A stretch of 64,000 bases of DNA from Corinectria fuckeliana (Eukaryota > Ascomycota > Sordariomycetes > Hypocreales > Nectriaceae), in the NCBI GenBank assembly GCA_019137255.1, contig WPDH01000034.1, positions 372,001 through 436,000 of the forward strand. The letters are read 5' to 3'. Shown here piece by piece: positions 9,850 through 19,488 of this stretch (position 1 is its first letter; the number at the start of each line of letters is the position of its first letter). Made by a program: the position numbers and the translations under genes. The notes below the pieces were generated by a model. That model saw only the letters and a list, made by a program, of their open reading frames with translations, made no database searches and was not told the origin of the DNA.

Positions 9850-12129
9850 ATGGACTACCGAACGGGAGTATTGCCCTTGCACCAAGTGCAGAAGCCTCCC
9901 TTTACGATCGAGTCTCCCGGCTACGAAAAGGTCCCCGGCGAGACTATCCCTCGCCGCCATCCTCGAGCCAAAGACGGCCTCCTCCTTCGCCCTGCCGGTG
10001 AAATCCACACCGTCTTCGACATCGTACGTCGCAGCGCCCGGCTGCGCCCGGATAACCGAGCTGTCGGCTCGCGGAAGCTCATCAAGCTCCACAAGAGCAT
10101 GAAGAAGATCCAGAAGAACGTCGACGGTCAGATCAAGGAGGTCGAGAAAGAATGGCAATTCTTCGAGCTCTCCAAGTACACGTTTATGAATTACAAGGAG
10201 TATGAGACGCTTGTTCTTCAAGTCGGGTCTGGCCTGCGCAAGCTGGGATTGACGCCCGAACATAGGCTACATCTTTTCGGCACCACGAGGTATCTCATTC
10301 CCCCACTGCATGGGCCTGCTGTCGCTGATAGTTAGCTTCCATATGAACCACGCTCACTTTCCCTTAGCATCAGCTGGATTGCAATGTCCCATGCTTGCGC
10401 CTCTCAGTCCATCTCTATTGTCACGGCCTACGACACCCTCGGCGAGAGCGGTGTCCAACACTCCCTTGTCCAAACCCAGTCCACCGCCATGTACATCGAC
10501 CCTCACCTACTCAAGACCGCCGTTGAACCCCTCAAGCACTCAAACGTCAAGACCCTCATTGTAAATGACGCCTGCATATTCGCTACCGGTGACGAAGTGG
10601 AGGAGTTCAAGACAGCCCACCCAGAGTTCCGCGTGGTAACGTTCGAGGAACTACGCAAACTCGGCGAGGAAAACATGGTTGACCCTTTGCCGGCCAAAGC
10701 TACCGACCTCTACTGCATTATGTACACCTCTGGATCTACTGGCCCCCCTAAAGGCGTCTGCATTACTCACGAGGCGCTGATATCAGGAGGTGCGTGATAT
10801 TCTCTCCGCTTGCAAACACATGAGCGAGGTACGCTGACATATCCTCCTAGTTGCGGGCCTCAACGCTGGTGTCTGTGAATGCGTTAGCGAAAACGAGGTC
10901 GTGCTCGCCTACCTGACCCTTGCCCACATCTTGGAGCTGGCTGTCGAGAACTTGGTCCTTTTTATCGGCGGTTCTCTTGGGTTTGGCAGCACCAGGACCT
11001 TGGCCGATTCATCGATGAAAGACTGCGCTGGAGACATGCGAGAGCTGAGGCCTACGGTTATGGCCGGCGTCCCGCAAGTCTGGGAGACGATCAGAAAGGG
11101 CGTCATGGCCAATCTCGAAACGTCTAGCCCGTTCGTCAGGACCCTTTTCTGGACCTCGTACAGCCTCAAGAGCTTCCTGTCTAGGAACAGCCTCCCGGGA
11201 GCCGGTATACTTGACGGCTTAGTCTTCAGCAAGGTCCGGAAGCCGGCCGGCGGTCGACTTCGATTTACAATAAATGGTGCTAGCGGCATTTCTGGCAGTA
11301 CCAAGGAGTTCGTTTCACTAGTTCTTGCCCCGATGACCATTGGCTATGGCCTCACCGAGACTTGCGCGACCGGAGCCCTGAGTGATCTCCTCCAGTACTC
11401 GCCGAACGCTATCGGACCTGTCGCAGCATCTCTCGATGTCAAGCTGGTTTCTGTCCCTGATTTTGGCTACTCAACCGACGCTGTGGTGCCGCAGGGCGAG
11501 ATCTGGATGAGAGGCGTCCCGATTATGAAGGGCTACTTCGACGATCAGGAAGAGACGGACAAGGCTATCACTCCCGATGGCTGGTTCAAGACTGGTGATG
11601 TTGGCGAATTCAACTCTGATGGTCATTTACGCGTCATTGATCGCGTCAAGAACCTCGTCAAGATGCAGGGCGGCGAGTATATTGCTCTTGAAAAGGTTGA
11701 GTCTGTGTACCGCGGTGCTCAGACCGTGACCAACGTTATGGTCCATGCCGACCCCGAGCACTCGCGTCCCATCGCGGTCATCATGCCTAACGACAAGGTG
11801 CTTGCCGACATTGCCAAGGATCTCGGGGTGGACGAGCACAGCATGCATTCCGACGTCAAGGTTCGCGATGCTGTGCTGAAGGATCTCCAGGCCACTGGCA
11901 AACGTGCTGGTTTGACCCGCATGGAGATTGTTGCCGGCGTTGTCGTTACCGACGAAGAGTGGTCTCCACCAAGTGTAAGTGTCCCGCGTGTTTACTGCAC
12001 CTTACGTGTCTAGCAGTGTGCTGACAGAATTTGCAGGGTCTTGTAACTGCTACACAGAAACTGGACCGTAGAGCTATTCGTGTCAAGTTCAAGAAGGAGA
12101 TTGGCGCGCTTCTGAACAGCACACCTTAG
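9850..12129 (+). CDS. Long-chain acyl-CoA synthetase (fatty acid--CoA ligase)
   Basis: Four exons (9850-10289, 10368-10789, about 10851-11974, 12037-12129) give 692 residues, the normal size for fungal Faa1/Faa4-type enzymes. All introns are GT-AG; the 3' end of intron 2 was fixed by frame. The enzyme activates fatty acids to acyl-CoA with ATP through an acyl-adenylate. Motifs in order: FGTTS-ISWIAMSHAC; the AMP-binding loop YTSGSTGPPKG near residue 265; the linker and gate region with GGRLRFTINGASGIS; GYGLTETCATG near 452; the fatty acyl-CoA signature TGDVGEF and RVIDRVKNLVKMQGGEYIALEK near 535-560 (written here in parts); and the C-terminal ATQKLDRRAIR with the catalytic-lysine region. There is no signal peptide. 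A charged N-terminal stretch (KLIKLHKSMKKIQKNVDGQI) is slightly unusual. It probably acts in lipid import or activation at peroxisome or ER membranes. Confidence 0.95.
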
Positions 12130-12752
12130 AGCGAGGAAGGTTACGGAGCAAGATACCCTAGCGTTATCCCCGAGCACTACTCTGTGTTGTCCGAGGTCAT
12201 CTTGTGACGATGTTTCTGTATACGATGGATTCCATGTGACAGCTGAAGCAAGGACTATCACCAATAAAGTCACATCCATCTTGGGAACGCGGCGGATAAT
12301 ATAGTCTACCTAGCATCAAGGAAAATCATAGTCTAGAAGGTTTGAGTGACATGCGAAGCGGACCGTATAGAGCTGGACCGCAGTAGCAACACCTGTGCAG
12401 ATATGTCACTGGTCCTATTAGGACCAGAGACTTGAGCAATATATACAGCACGCATTTCAAGATGAGATCGGCTCACATTCGAGACGAGGACATGCAAATG
12501 AGAATGTAAATAGTACGTGGTAGACGGTGATCTGACAATAGACATCTTAATATTGACATGGGGCTATGTGTTTTCTTCACGAACCTTCAACCTTGCTGAC
12601 CGTCGCAGTGGCTCCGGCCCAAGTCTCTTAGCATGTCGATGGTTATGGTCGTCGATCCCACTGTCCTCCACCTCTTCTCCAGCCCGTTTAGAGCGGTCCT
12701 AGCAAGGGGCTGTGGCCTTTGTCCATAAAACGCACAAGTCCTTCGCATTATG
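12130..12752. other. Intergenic between convergent genes
   Basis: About 620 bp with no gene seen; it holds the 3' ends of the acyl-CoA synthetase and the hydroxylase-type gene. Confidence 0.5.
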
Positions 12753-13664
12753 CTAGGTAGATTTACCGGCCTTCTGCTGAGCCTGCCATACCACCTCCGC
12801 ATCGCTGCGACGCTTCGATACCAGGTCCCAACGAGTTCCGAGCATCCAGTCACAGATTCTTGGACTACCAAAGCCGTCTGAGAAAGACACATTTGCGCGA
12901 ATATGGTGCTCGCCGTGTGCGCGATTGTCCAAAGCGGCAGCGGCAACGCTCGACACGACCGTCCGGAGTGACCTCTTGCCATGGTAACCTTGAGGCGGAG
13001 GCTGCCTCAGTTCTGTCCCAAAATCATAGCCTGAGTGTTCGTAGACTCCACCCAACGCACCGAGGCCGGCAACGAGCGTGTGGAACAGGATATCAGAGCC
13101 GCCACCTCCGACAATCGCGAGCAAGAGCAGGTATGGTAGGACAATCGCGAGAAAGAGATCTGGCGCTGTCATGTAGCAGGCACTGATGCCTCGAGTGGCC
13201 CCCGTGGAATGGTGAACGGAGTGTCGAAGTGCGCGCATGAGCGGAACAGAGGGCTGATGTAGCAAGTATCGAGGAGTTGAGTACTGAACGAGATCATGAC
13301 CGACTGCCATGACCAGAAGCGAGCACAAGAAACGCCCCACGCTGAGCGATGTTTCGCCAGTGAAACATAATCCAGCCGCCTCTGCTATTGCCATACTTGG
13401 CAGAAGAATGAAACACTGGTTGAACACCACTCGCGGTAAAAGCCCAAGGTACGACTTCTCATTTGCGGGCCGGACCCTATACCGGCCAAGTGTGCCGCTG
13501 TAGTCGCACTATTCGAACGCAAGCCCGGCTGCGTGGAAGAAAAGCTGCTGAATGGCCCAAGAATACACAGAAAGCGGGAGCCCCGGCAACAACCTCAACG
13601 GCGAACTAGACGCAGGTATTGTGATCCTGGAGATAGCCGCTATGATTAGGATTGATAACTTCAT
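12753..13664 (-). pseudogene. Fatty acid hydroxylase / sterol desaturase-type protein with in-frame TAG
   Basis: From ATG 13664 the frame runs to a stop at 12753, interrupted once by TAG at 13511-13509 (after codon 51). Sequence on both sides fits one protein: a hydrophobic N-terminus, FFHAAGLAFE, then the stop, then CDYSGTLGRYRVRP and LLPRVVFNQCFILLP. The histidine boxes of the diiron superfamily (ERG3/SUR2-like) are present downstream: GHDLVQYSTPRYLLH, RHSVHHSTG, and HGEHH with ICDWMLGTRWD. Membrane segments include LFLAIVLPYLLLLAIVG. The family usually oxidises lipids at the ER. A Trp is commonly found near the stop position in related proteins as I recall them, so TGG to TAG (a TpG to TpA change) is the likely event. 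Alternatives are translation from a later ATG (SMAIAEAAG) or an assembly error. Confidence 0.72.
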
Positions 13665-14025
13665 ATTGAATAAGATATAGCAGGATGAAGAATAAGATAT
13701 CTTCGAATAAGTGAAGTCTTAATTCTAAGGGCATGAGGACGGGTTTATATGCGTAACCTGGGACGTCGAGTTGTCCTTTTCTTTATGGTGGAAATCTAGC
13801 CATTTGCCTTGCCATGCTTTGAACTTACGCGTCGCAGGTGACGAACGATCACATACGTAAATGGCAAGTTTGTTGCGATAGCGACCTGAGATGCGCCATC
13901 TCCGGTACATACTAGAGAGCCGCAAGACACAGCCACAATATTGTCGTGGCATTTGCTTACTGAGGTGATTCTGCGACTTTTCTATTCCCGATATCCCACG
14001 GGCAGGCTTGGCTTACAAGTTAGAC
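13665..14025. other. Intergenic
   Basis: About 360 bp, AT-rich near 13660-13720. It lies between two divergent broken genes. No feature seen. Confidence 0.5.
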
Positions 14026-14340
14026 ATGGGGCTGCGGATGACTCTTCCTGCCGTCGCAAAATTGTTTCTCTTTTGGGCTCTCAATGTCAGTCGACATCAG
14101 CGGTCGTCATAGTCAACTGAGGCCCTCGCGCGGCTACATCGCATGTAGACAGGTCTTCTCATCGACGGGTCTCACGAGCGCCGAGGTTACCAAGCAACCC
14201 ATCTTAACTCTCAACGATGACGATGCCTTCAACTTCGATATACTCACTGCTATAGGGCAGGTCGCCAATGGCGGTGCAGATATTAATCCCACACTCGAGG
14301 CTGTAAAGAACATCGTCACCGGAGACTGTGTAGACTAGGT
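14026..14340 (+). pseudogene. N-terminal fragment of a secreted alpha/beta hydrolase, separated from its body
   Basis: ATG 14026 opens a signal-peptide-like stretch (MTLPAVAKLFLFWALNV) that soon hits stops. In another frame, 14175-14338 reads DAFNFDILTAIGQ, then VANGGADINPTLEAV and KNIVTGD, which is the N-terminal cap sequence (FNFD-LRAIG-A--GGAD----L---I--GD) of a fungal alpha/beta hydrolase family. It then ends in stops at about 14339. The next expected part of the family (an F--R---LA helix) appears only 2.1 kb later at about 16421 in the same orientation, so this fragment and the piece at 16400-17570 look like one gene split apart. Confidence 0.6.
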
Positions 14341-14625
14341 ACTCTGTTGTAACCTACAGTATTAAAGACACCTCGAACCCAGTAAAGTTGATCCACTGTC
14401 CCTTTGTCGAGACTACGCCACTAGGAGTCATTCCCAGTCGATGAGCTCCTACAATTACTAAAGTATACTTAGGGTCCACAACCTTTGTCGAATAGCACTG
14501 GCCATGGCTTCAACCTTTGAAACCTCCAAGTCACCAAATTGAGTCTCAACTCCGCGATCATGGTGGTCAGTATCAAGCGAAGACCCTTCGGGAACCAGTC
14601 GTAATAAGCAGACCGATCAGAGAAA

Positions 14626-16150
14626 CTACTCTGAAATCCAACTCTTTTGCTCATGCCCGAAAGTCTGGGTTACCCGCAAACTTCGCGCTTCGGCAAACAG
14701 TCCTATTTGGTCGGTCAATATACTCATGATATGCAAGGCGCCGTGGAGAACTATATGACGACGATGATCAACTCCGGACACGTAGCAATCGCTTCCCAGG
14801 TAACTCACAAAAGCGTCATCAGTGGGTTGCAGGTCGTGATAGCTAGGGAATACAAGTTCTGAGTTTTCCATGTCGGAAAAAACTGCAGGGACTCTCCGGT
14901 TGCCGAGGTAAAACGGGACGCTGTGGCAGAGAGAATCAAGCAGTTCTTGATTCTCACGGGTGTGCCTAGTGCTGTCCATAATTTCGTCCATATGTTTGTC
15001 TTTCTGCATAGCATGCTTTTGGTCCCAAGCAAGTTTGCGAATGCTGGCTGCAAGTTGGAGCTTGATTTGTATGAGAATAAGGCGATAGATACTCCACACG
15101 CTCCATATGTTCGCAATCTGGACAGTTGGGTACACATCACAAGCACCCTGATACACGATATTGGATGACTTGATGTATTTTCCGCTCGGGATTCGTTTTG
15201 GGTGCCAATGATGTGGTATATCTTGCTACATCTAGAGCCGGGTATCCATAGCTCGGACGCATTAGGAACACTCCTCTAGTTCAAAATATGACACATGTTC
15301 TTGAAGCGGTAATGGCCGAAGGAATTGGTATTAATGGTTGGCAACTGAAATGCCAATAACATCGAGCAGAGAGCTTGGATTGATGGACACACGAGGAATG
15401 ACTTTGGTTTGAAGCCATTCGAACTTGTGCACAAGGAAGGGTCTTTTCTCCCTGACGCACAAGGAGACTTTGGCGTGCAAAATGTTGCCCAAAAGGCTAC
15501 CGTAGTACTTCGAACCCCCTGCATCGCCGCCTCGATGTAATAGCAATGCCAATGCGCCGTCACGGTGTGTGCCATCAGCTCGGTGCTGGCCAAGTACGGC
15601 CGATATAGTTCCATATGCCTGGAGCACTAAGGCTGCGAGCACCGTCGCGTCGCGTCCTCGTTCCTCCGGATCCACGATTGCCTTCTGAAGTCGCTGCAAA
15701 GCTTGATTGAGTAGTTGTGTTGGCCGTGAAACAGAAACAGAACCCGATGAGTCCGCGAGTCGACTCAAAGTTACGATCTATGCCAGTCACATAGGTGAGA
15801 AAAAAGGAGAGAGCGAGATCCTGCTGGACATGTGGCGGAGACGACAATATTACGTAGCCGTGAGATGCTGATGGGGCCAGTTGAGTTGATGTCGTCGTCG
15901 CTTTCGTCGTCATGCTTGCTGCCGTCGGCTTGGCCAGGCTCCTATTGTTGACACGCGTTTCTTGATGGCTTGCCCTGCCGGAGAGCCGACCAGTCTCGTT
16001 CTTGAACCTGACCAGGAGGCTCTTTCTTCCATAACCTGCGTATTCGTGCCCGAGACGAAAATCTCCTGCACTGCGGCTTGCTTTCGTCACGTTTGACATG
16101 CCGCTGTCTACAGGTGATGCAGCCTTGGGAGGCGCCTCGGTTGACCATGA
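14626..16150 (-). pseudogene. Decayed Zn2Cys6 transcription factor (Fungal_trans_2/DUF3468 type)
   Basis: Minus-strand pieces run from a zinc cluster at the N-terminus to the regulator's C-terminus. The cluster begins near 16148 with MVNRGASQGCITCRQRHVK (Cys pair intact), but the third Cys is Arg (KRDE instead of the usual KCDE). The fifth is lost where a frame change follows QCRRF, and the last reads Tyr (LGHEYAGYGRKS). The DUF3468-type domain continues in shifting frames: VLAALVLQAYGTIS and GALALLLHRGGDAG near 15650-15530, KLQLAASIRKLAW near 15055, and SLCHSVPFYLGNRR near 14910, ending at 14626. Loss of at least three zinc ligands plus frameshifts makes this a pseudogene. It lies antisense between the two halves of the hydrolase. 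Confidence 0.65.
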
Positions 16151-16399
16151 TTGCTTCCGACGTCGTTTATCACTGATAAAGACCCCAAAGAGTAACAGTT
16201 TTGCGAGCGAGAAAGCTTGTAGCTGTATCTTGCGTCCTCTTGTTCGGCTAGCGTACCCATAGGGCAATAGTGGTGGCCACGACAGCATTGTGGCTGTGTC
16301 CGAAGGAACATGAAATCAGTTGAAAGTCTCACTCGCAACAAACTTGCCATTCTTGGCTTAGACCAAAATTTATCCACATCATATTCACATCCTGCAATA

Positions 16400-17570
16400 C
16401 GACTATACTGAGTAATCCGGCACAGCCAGCTTTTAGCGAGCGGTTCCACAAGCTCGCCAACTACACCAAGACCCAGGCTGAAAGCCCGGATAACGCTGGC
16501 GACCCTGTCAATGTTCGAGATACTTGGTTCTCTGCCTCCCAGTATTTCCGTCGAACGGACTTCTACCTTCACCGCAAATGGAGCAACCCGCTTATCGATA
16601 GCCTGTGGGCAGAGCAAACCGCAGCATTCAACAACGCAATAGCTGCCTTGCCTATTCCTGGTCAGCGAATTCGCATCCCAGCTACCAAGGGTAACTTTAC
16701 CGTTGAGGCTATCTGGTACGCCGCATCTGAGAGTAAAGACCGCAAACTGCCAACGTTGGCTATCGGGAACGGCTTCGACGCTGCGCAAGAGGATTCCTAT
16801 CACTACTTCGTGGCGACGGCCCTAGCACGAGGATGGAACTGTATAACGTATGAAGGCCCAGGCCACCCTACTGTGCGTCGAGACCAGAACATTGGTTTTA
16901 TCCCGGACTGGGAGCATGTTGTTACCCCTGTGGTAGACTATGTTACCCCTGTGGTAGACTATGTTACCCCTGTGGTAGACTATGTTTTCTCGGAAAAGTC
17001 GGACGTTGTGGATAAGGACCGGCTTGTACTTATCGGTAACTCTTGGGGGGGGGCTTGCTGGCTGCCCGTGCAGCGGCATTCGAGCCCCGACTTTCCGCGG
17101 CGGTTCTCATCGAAGGTGTCTGGGACACTTATGCCGGATTCTCGTCGGAGCTGGACCCTGAGCTGCTGGCCGTGTACGAGGCCGGCAACTACACGCAATT
17201 CGACCACGACGTCCTTTCGCTGCTTGAAGCCGGGAAGCTCCCCACCGATGCCGCCTGGGGCCTGGATTATGGCCTATGGGCGTTTCACACGCACTCGCCC
17301 TCCAACTTCTTCAACCAGAGCAAGCAGTATCGACTGAAGGATGTCGTGGATAAGATCAATATGCCCGTTTTTGTCGGCGATGCTGAGTATGAGCCCACTT
17401 GGATAGGGCAGCCGAAGCAGGTGGCAGATGCTCTGGGCGATAAGGCTACTCTGCATCGTTTCACTGGGGCTGCTGGCTATCATTGCCAAACTGGTGCTTA
17501 CCAAGACCTCACGAGGACCATCTTTGCCTGGCTGAATAAGACCCTGGGCAAAATGGAAGAGAAATCCTGA
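16400..17570 (+). pseudogene. Alpha/beta hydrolase body, frameshifted at a G run
   Basis: From about 16421 the frame reads AFSERFHKLANYTKTQAES, then VRDTWFSASQYFRR and DFYLHRKWSNPLIDSLW. This is the helical cap and core of a fungal alpha/beta hydrolase related to 2,6-dihydropseudooxynicotine hydrolase/acyl-peptidase-like enzymes. The core continues TLAIGNGFDAAQEDS and the nucleophile elbow IGNSWGG. At the elbow a run of nine G (17045-17053) puts the rest in another frame. That frame continues GLLAARAAAFEPRLSAAV, VFVGDAEYEPTW (acid) and GAAGYHCQTGAYQD (histidine), ending at 17570. The catalytic Ser, Asp and His are all recognisable. No start or signal peptide precedes this part; the N-terminus is at 14026-14340. 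An exact triple 21-bp repeat expands one loop. Disrupted in at least two ways, so called a pseudogene; the G-run shift alone could be a base-call error. Confidence 0.75.
16921..16983 (+). repeat. Three exact tandem copies of a 21-bp unit, in frame
   Basis: Positions 16921-16941, 16942-16962 and 16963-16983 are identical. Each unit encodes VTPVVDY, so the hydrolase carries this heptapeptide three times before VFSEKSD. Family members as I recall have it once. The length keeps the frame. Confidence 0.95.
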
Positions 17571-18137
17571 GATTATCACGATAACTGTGCTGCACTCCTC
17601 GAAATGAACTTTTAGGTTGAATGGTGTCACAGTTTAAGCGATGACCAAAGGGTACCGTGCACAGATCAACAAGTCTAGTGAGGGACTACTAGACTCTAAG
17701 TAGACAATTAGATGAATGCTATCCCTAGTTGCTTCAATCTAGATGTTATTCGTAACTTTTCTGTGTATGTTGACCGCTATTGAGTGGTTTTAGGGAACCT
17801 TCTGCACTACTCTATACGAAATACTGACGGCCGAGTGATGCCACATTCTACAGCTGCTCACTCAAGTATAGAGAACAGATATATTGGACTTTCTTATGGG
17901 ATAAACTCTAGTACAACATTATTGGGGACGACACCCTCAATCTTAAACAACCAGTTTAGTTTGTCCTTGAGACTGAGATTTGCGATCTTGGGCTGTGGTC
18001 TTGGCGCATTTTCCACTCTTCTCGACTTCGGCGCCATTACTGTGACGCTTGCGGAATAGGTACAACACCTCCTTTACAAAAAATAGGGAAGGCTCAAAGT
18101 AGCCTCCAACAGATCTCAAACCCAATAGTCTCGTAAG
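17571..18137. other. Intergenic between convergent genes
   Basis: About 570 bp, fairly AT-rich, no gene seen. Confidence 0.5.
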
Positions 18138-19019
18138 CTACCATCGACGGTCCTCATGATCAAACCCGGCAAATCTCCCATTCTTTGTCCTCACTAGATT
18201 GTCAATCTATATCAAATATCGAACAATGGTTAGCATAGATGCCTGAAAGTGGTCAGTTGTACACATCTTATCACAACGTACCTCTTCAATAACACCCTTG
18301 GTCGAGACGTCCACGGTCACGGGGGCCTGGTCTTCAAGCCCAAACTCCTTTGCGCCGGTGTTTCCCATGTCTGTCTGGGTCCAACCAGGACAGATGACGA
18401 CGGATGCCAGCCACGGCTCCTCAAAGTGAACCTTGCGCATGAGATAGTTGACGGCGGCCTTGCTGGCGCCGTATGCCCCTGCCTTCTGGGAATAGTTCTC
18501 AACCTCGGCGATGCTGCCCAGCGTGCTGGAAATGACGGCAAATTTGGGCGTAGATTTTGAAAGCTTCAGCAAGGGTAGGCAGGCTTGCAAGAGCACAATG
18601 GGTGCCAAGGTGTTGACAGCGATGTGGTAGGGCAGCTCTTCGGCGGGCATTTCCGAAATAGTGCCGAAGTATCGCTGAGTCCCGGCGTTGGCGACGACAA
18701 CGTCTAGGTGATCAATACTCGCTGGGAGGTTGGCGATGGCGGAGGCCGCGGTGGCATTGTCGAGGCTGTCGATTTTGACTGTCACGAGCTCGCTGTCTGT
18801 GCCACGAACGATGTCCGCCAAGGCGAGAGACGATGGGCTCAATGGATCCCGCACTGCTGCAATGACAACGGTCTTGTCCCTGGCTAGTAGGATCTTTGTG
18901 TAGCCAAGACCCAGACCTGGGAGATGAGTTGTTAGAGTTAAGATTCCAGCATGACGATAAGACGTACCCCTATTAGCGCCGGTGACGAGGTAAACGGTCT
19001 TTTCGTTGGTGGGAGACAT
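18138..19019 (-). CDS. Short-chain dehydrogenase/reductase
   Basis: Three exons (19019-18968, 18916-18282, 18206-18138) give 251 residues, a normal SDR size. Intron 1 is 51 nt and intron 2 is 75 nt. I chose the distal acceptor of intron 2 because it adds the typical C-terminal strand (EEIDNLVRTKNGRFAGFDHE); without splicing the tail is unlike the family. Motifs: NAD(P)-binding TGANRGLGLG near residues 12-21, VANAGT in place of NAG, and the catalytic YGASK near residue 165 preceded by VISSTLGS. It resembles the ketoreductase/Nor-1-like branch of fungal SDRs, common in secondary and detoxification metabolism; the substrate is unknown. It is transcribed divergently from the Zn2Cys6 regulator at 19489, with a shared promoter of 469 bp. 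Confidence 0.92.
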
Positions 19020-19228
19020 TTTGGAAAAGTTTCTTCTGATGTAAATGCGGTACTTGGATTTGTAGGTGAGAAGTATGAGTCTTCAAGTTGGAATTCTGTT
19101 TTGCTAATGCGTTGGGAGCACTCTATTTATATTATACCAGCCTCAAAGGCTCCAGGAGATAGTCCAGCATTTCCAATCCACGAAGCTAGAAAGCCACCAC
19201 GTACACCCGGCTGGCACTAACATGTCGC

Positions 19229-19420
19229 ACCGAGAGAGACCGAATCCGCCGTCGGTGCTGCCGCGTTTGCTTAGAAGGGAGAGACGGAGTGATGATAATG
19301 TCATATTATCAATCGCGCCAGAGCTTAATAGAAACGGGCGGGTCTTCAATTTGTCAGCGAGGGCCGGCATTTATCGTCGGCGCCGAGAGACGCCGAGAAC
19401 AAAAAGGGTGGCTCTCTCGG
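19229..19420. promoter_or_regulatory. Repeated CCGAGAGA boxes in the SDR/regulator divergent promoter
   Basis: CCGAGAGA occurs at 19230-19237 and 19383-19390 on the plus strand and at 19413-19420 on the minus strand. A near copy, CCGAGAA, is at 19393-19399. All lie in the 469-bp region between the divergent SDR and the Zn2Cys6 regulator. CCG/CGG half-sites are typical for Zn2Cys6 proteins, so these are candidate binding sites for the adjacent regulator. The repeats are observed; the function is inferred. Confidence 0.45.
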
Positions 19421-19488
19421 CCTCTTCCGTTCCTTAGGCTGGTCTAGCCTCGTGATTATATTTATGAGCCGAGATTCATCGAGTCAAG

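Noticed and set aside
13509..13511. Programmed readthrough of the TAG
   Set aside because: The following bases (TGC) do not match known readthrough contexts such as CTA or CAR-YYA; a simple nonsense change is likelier.
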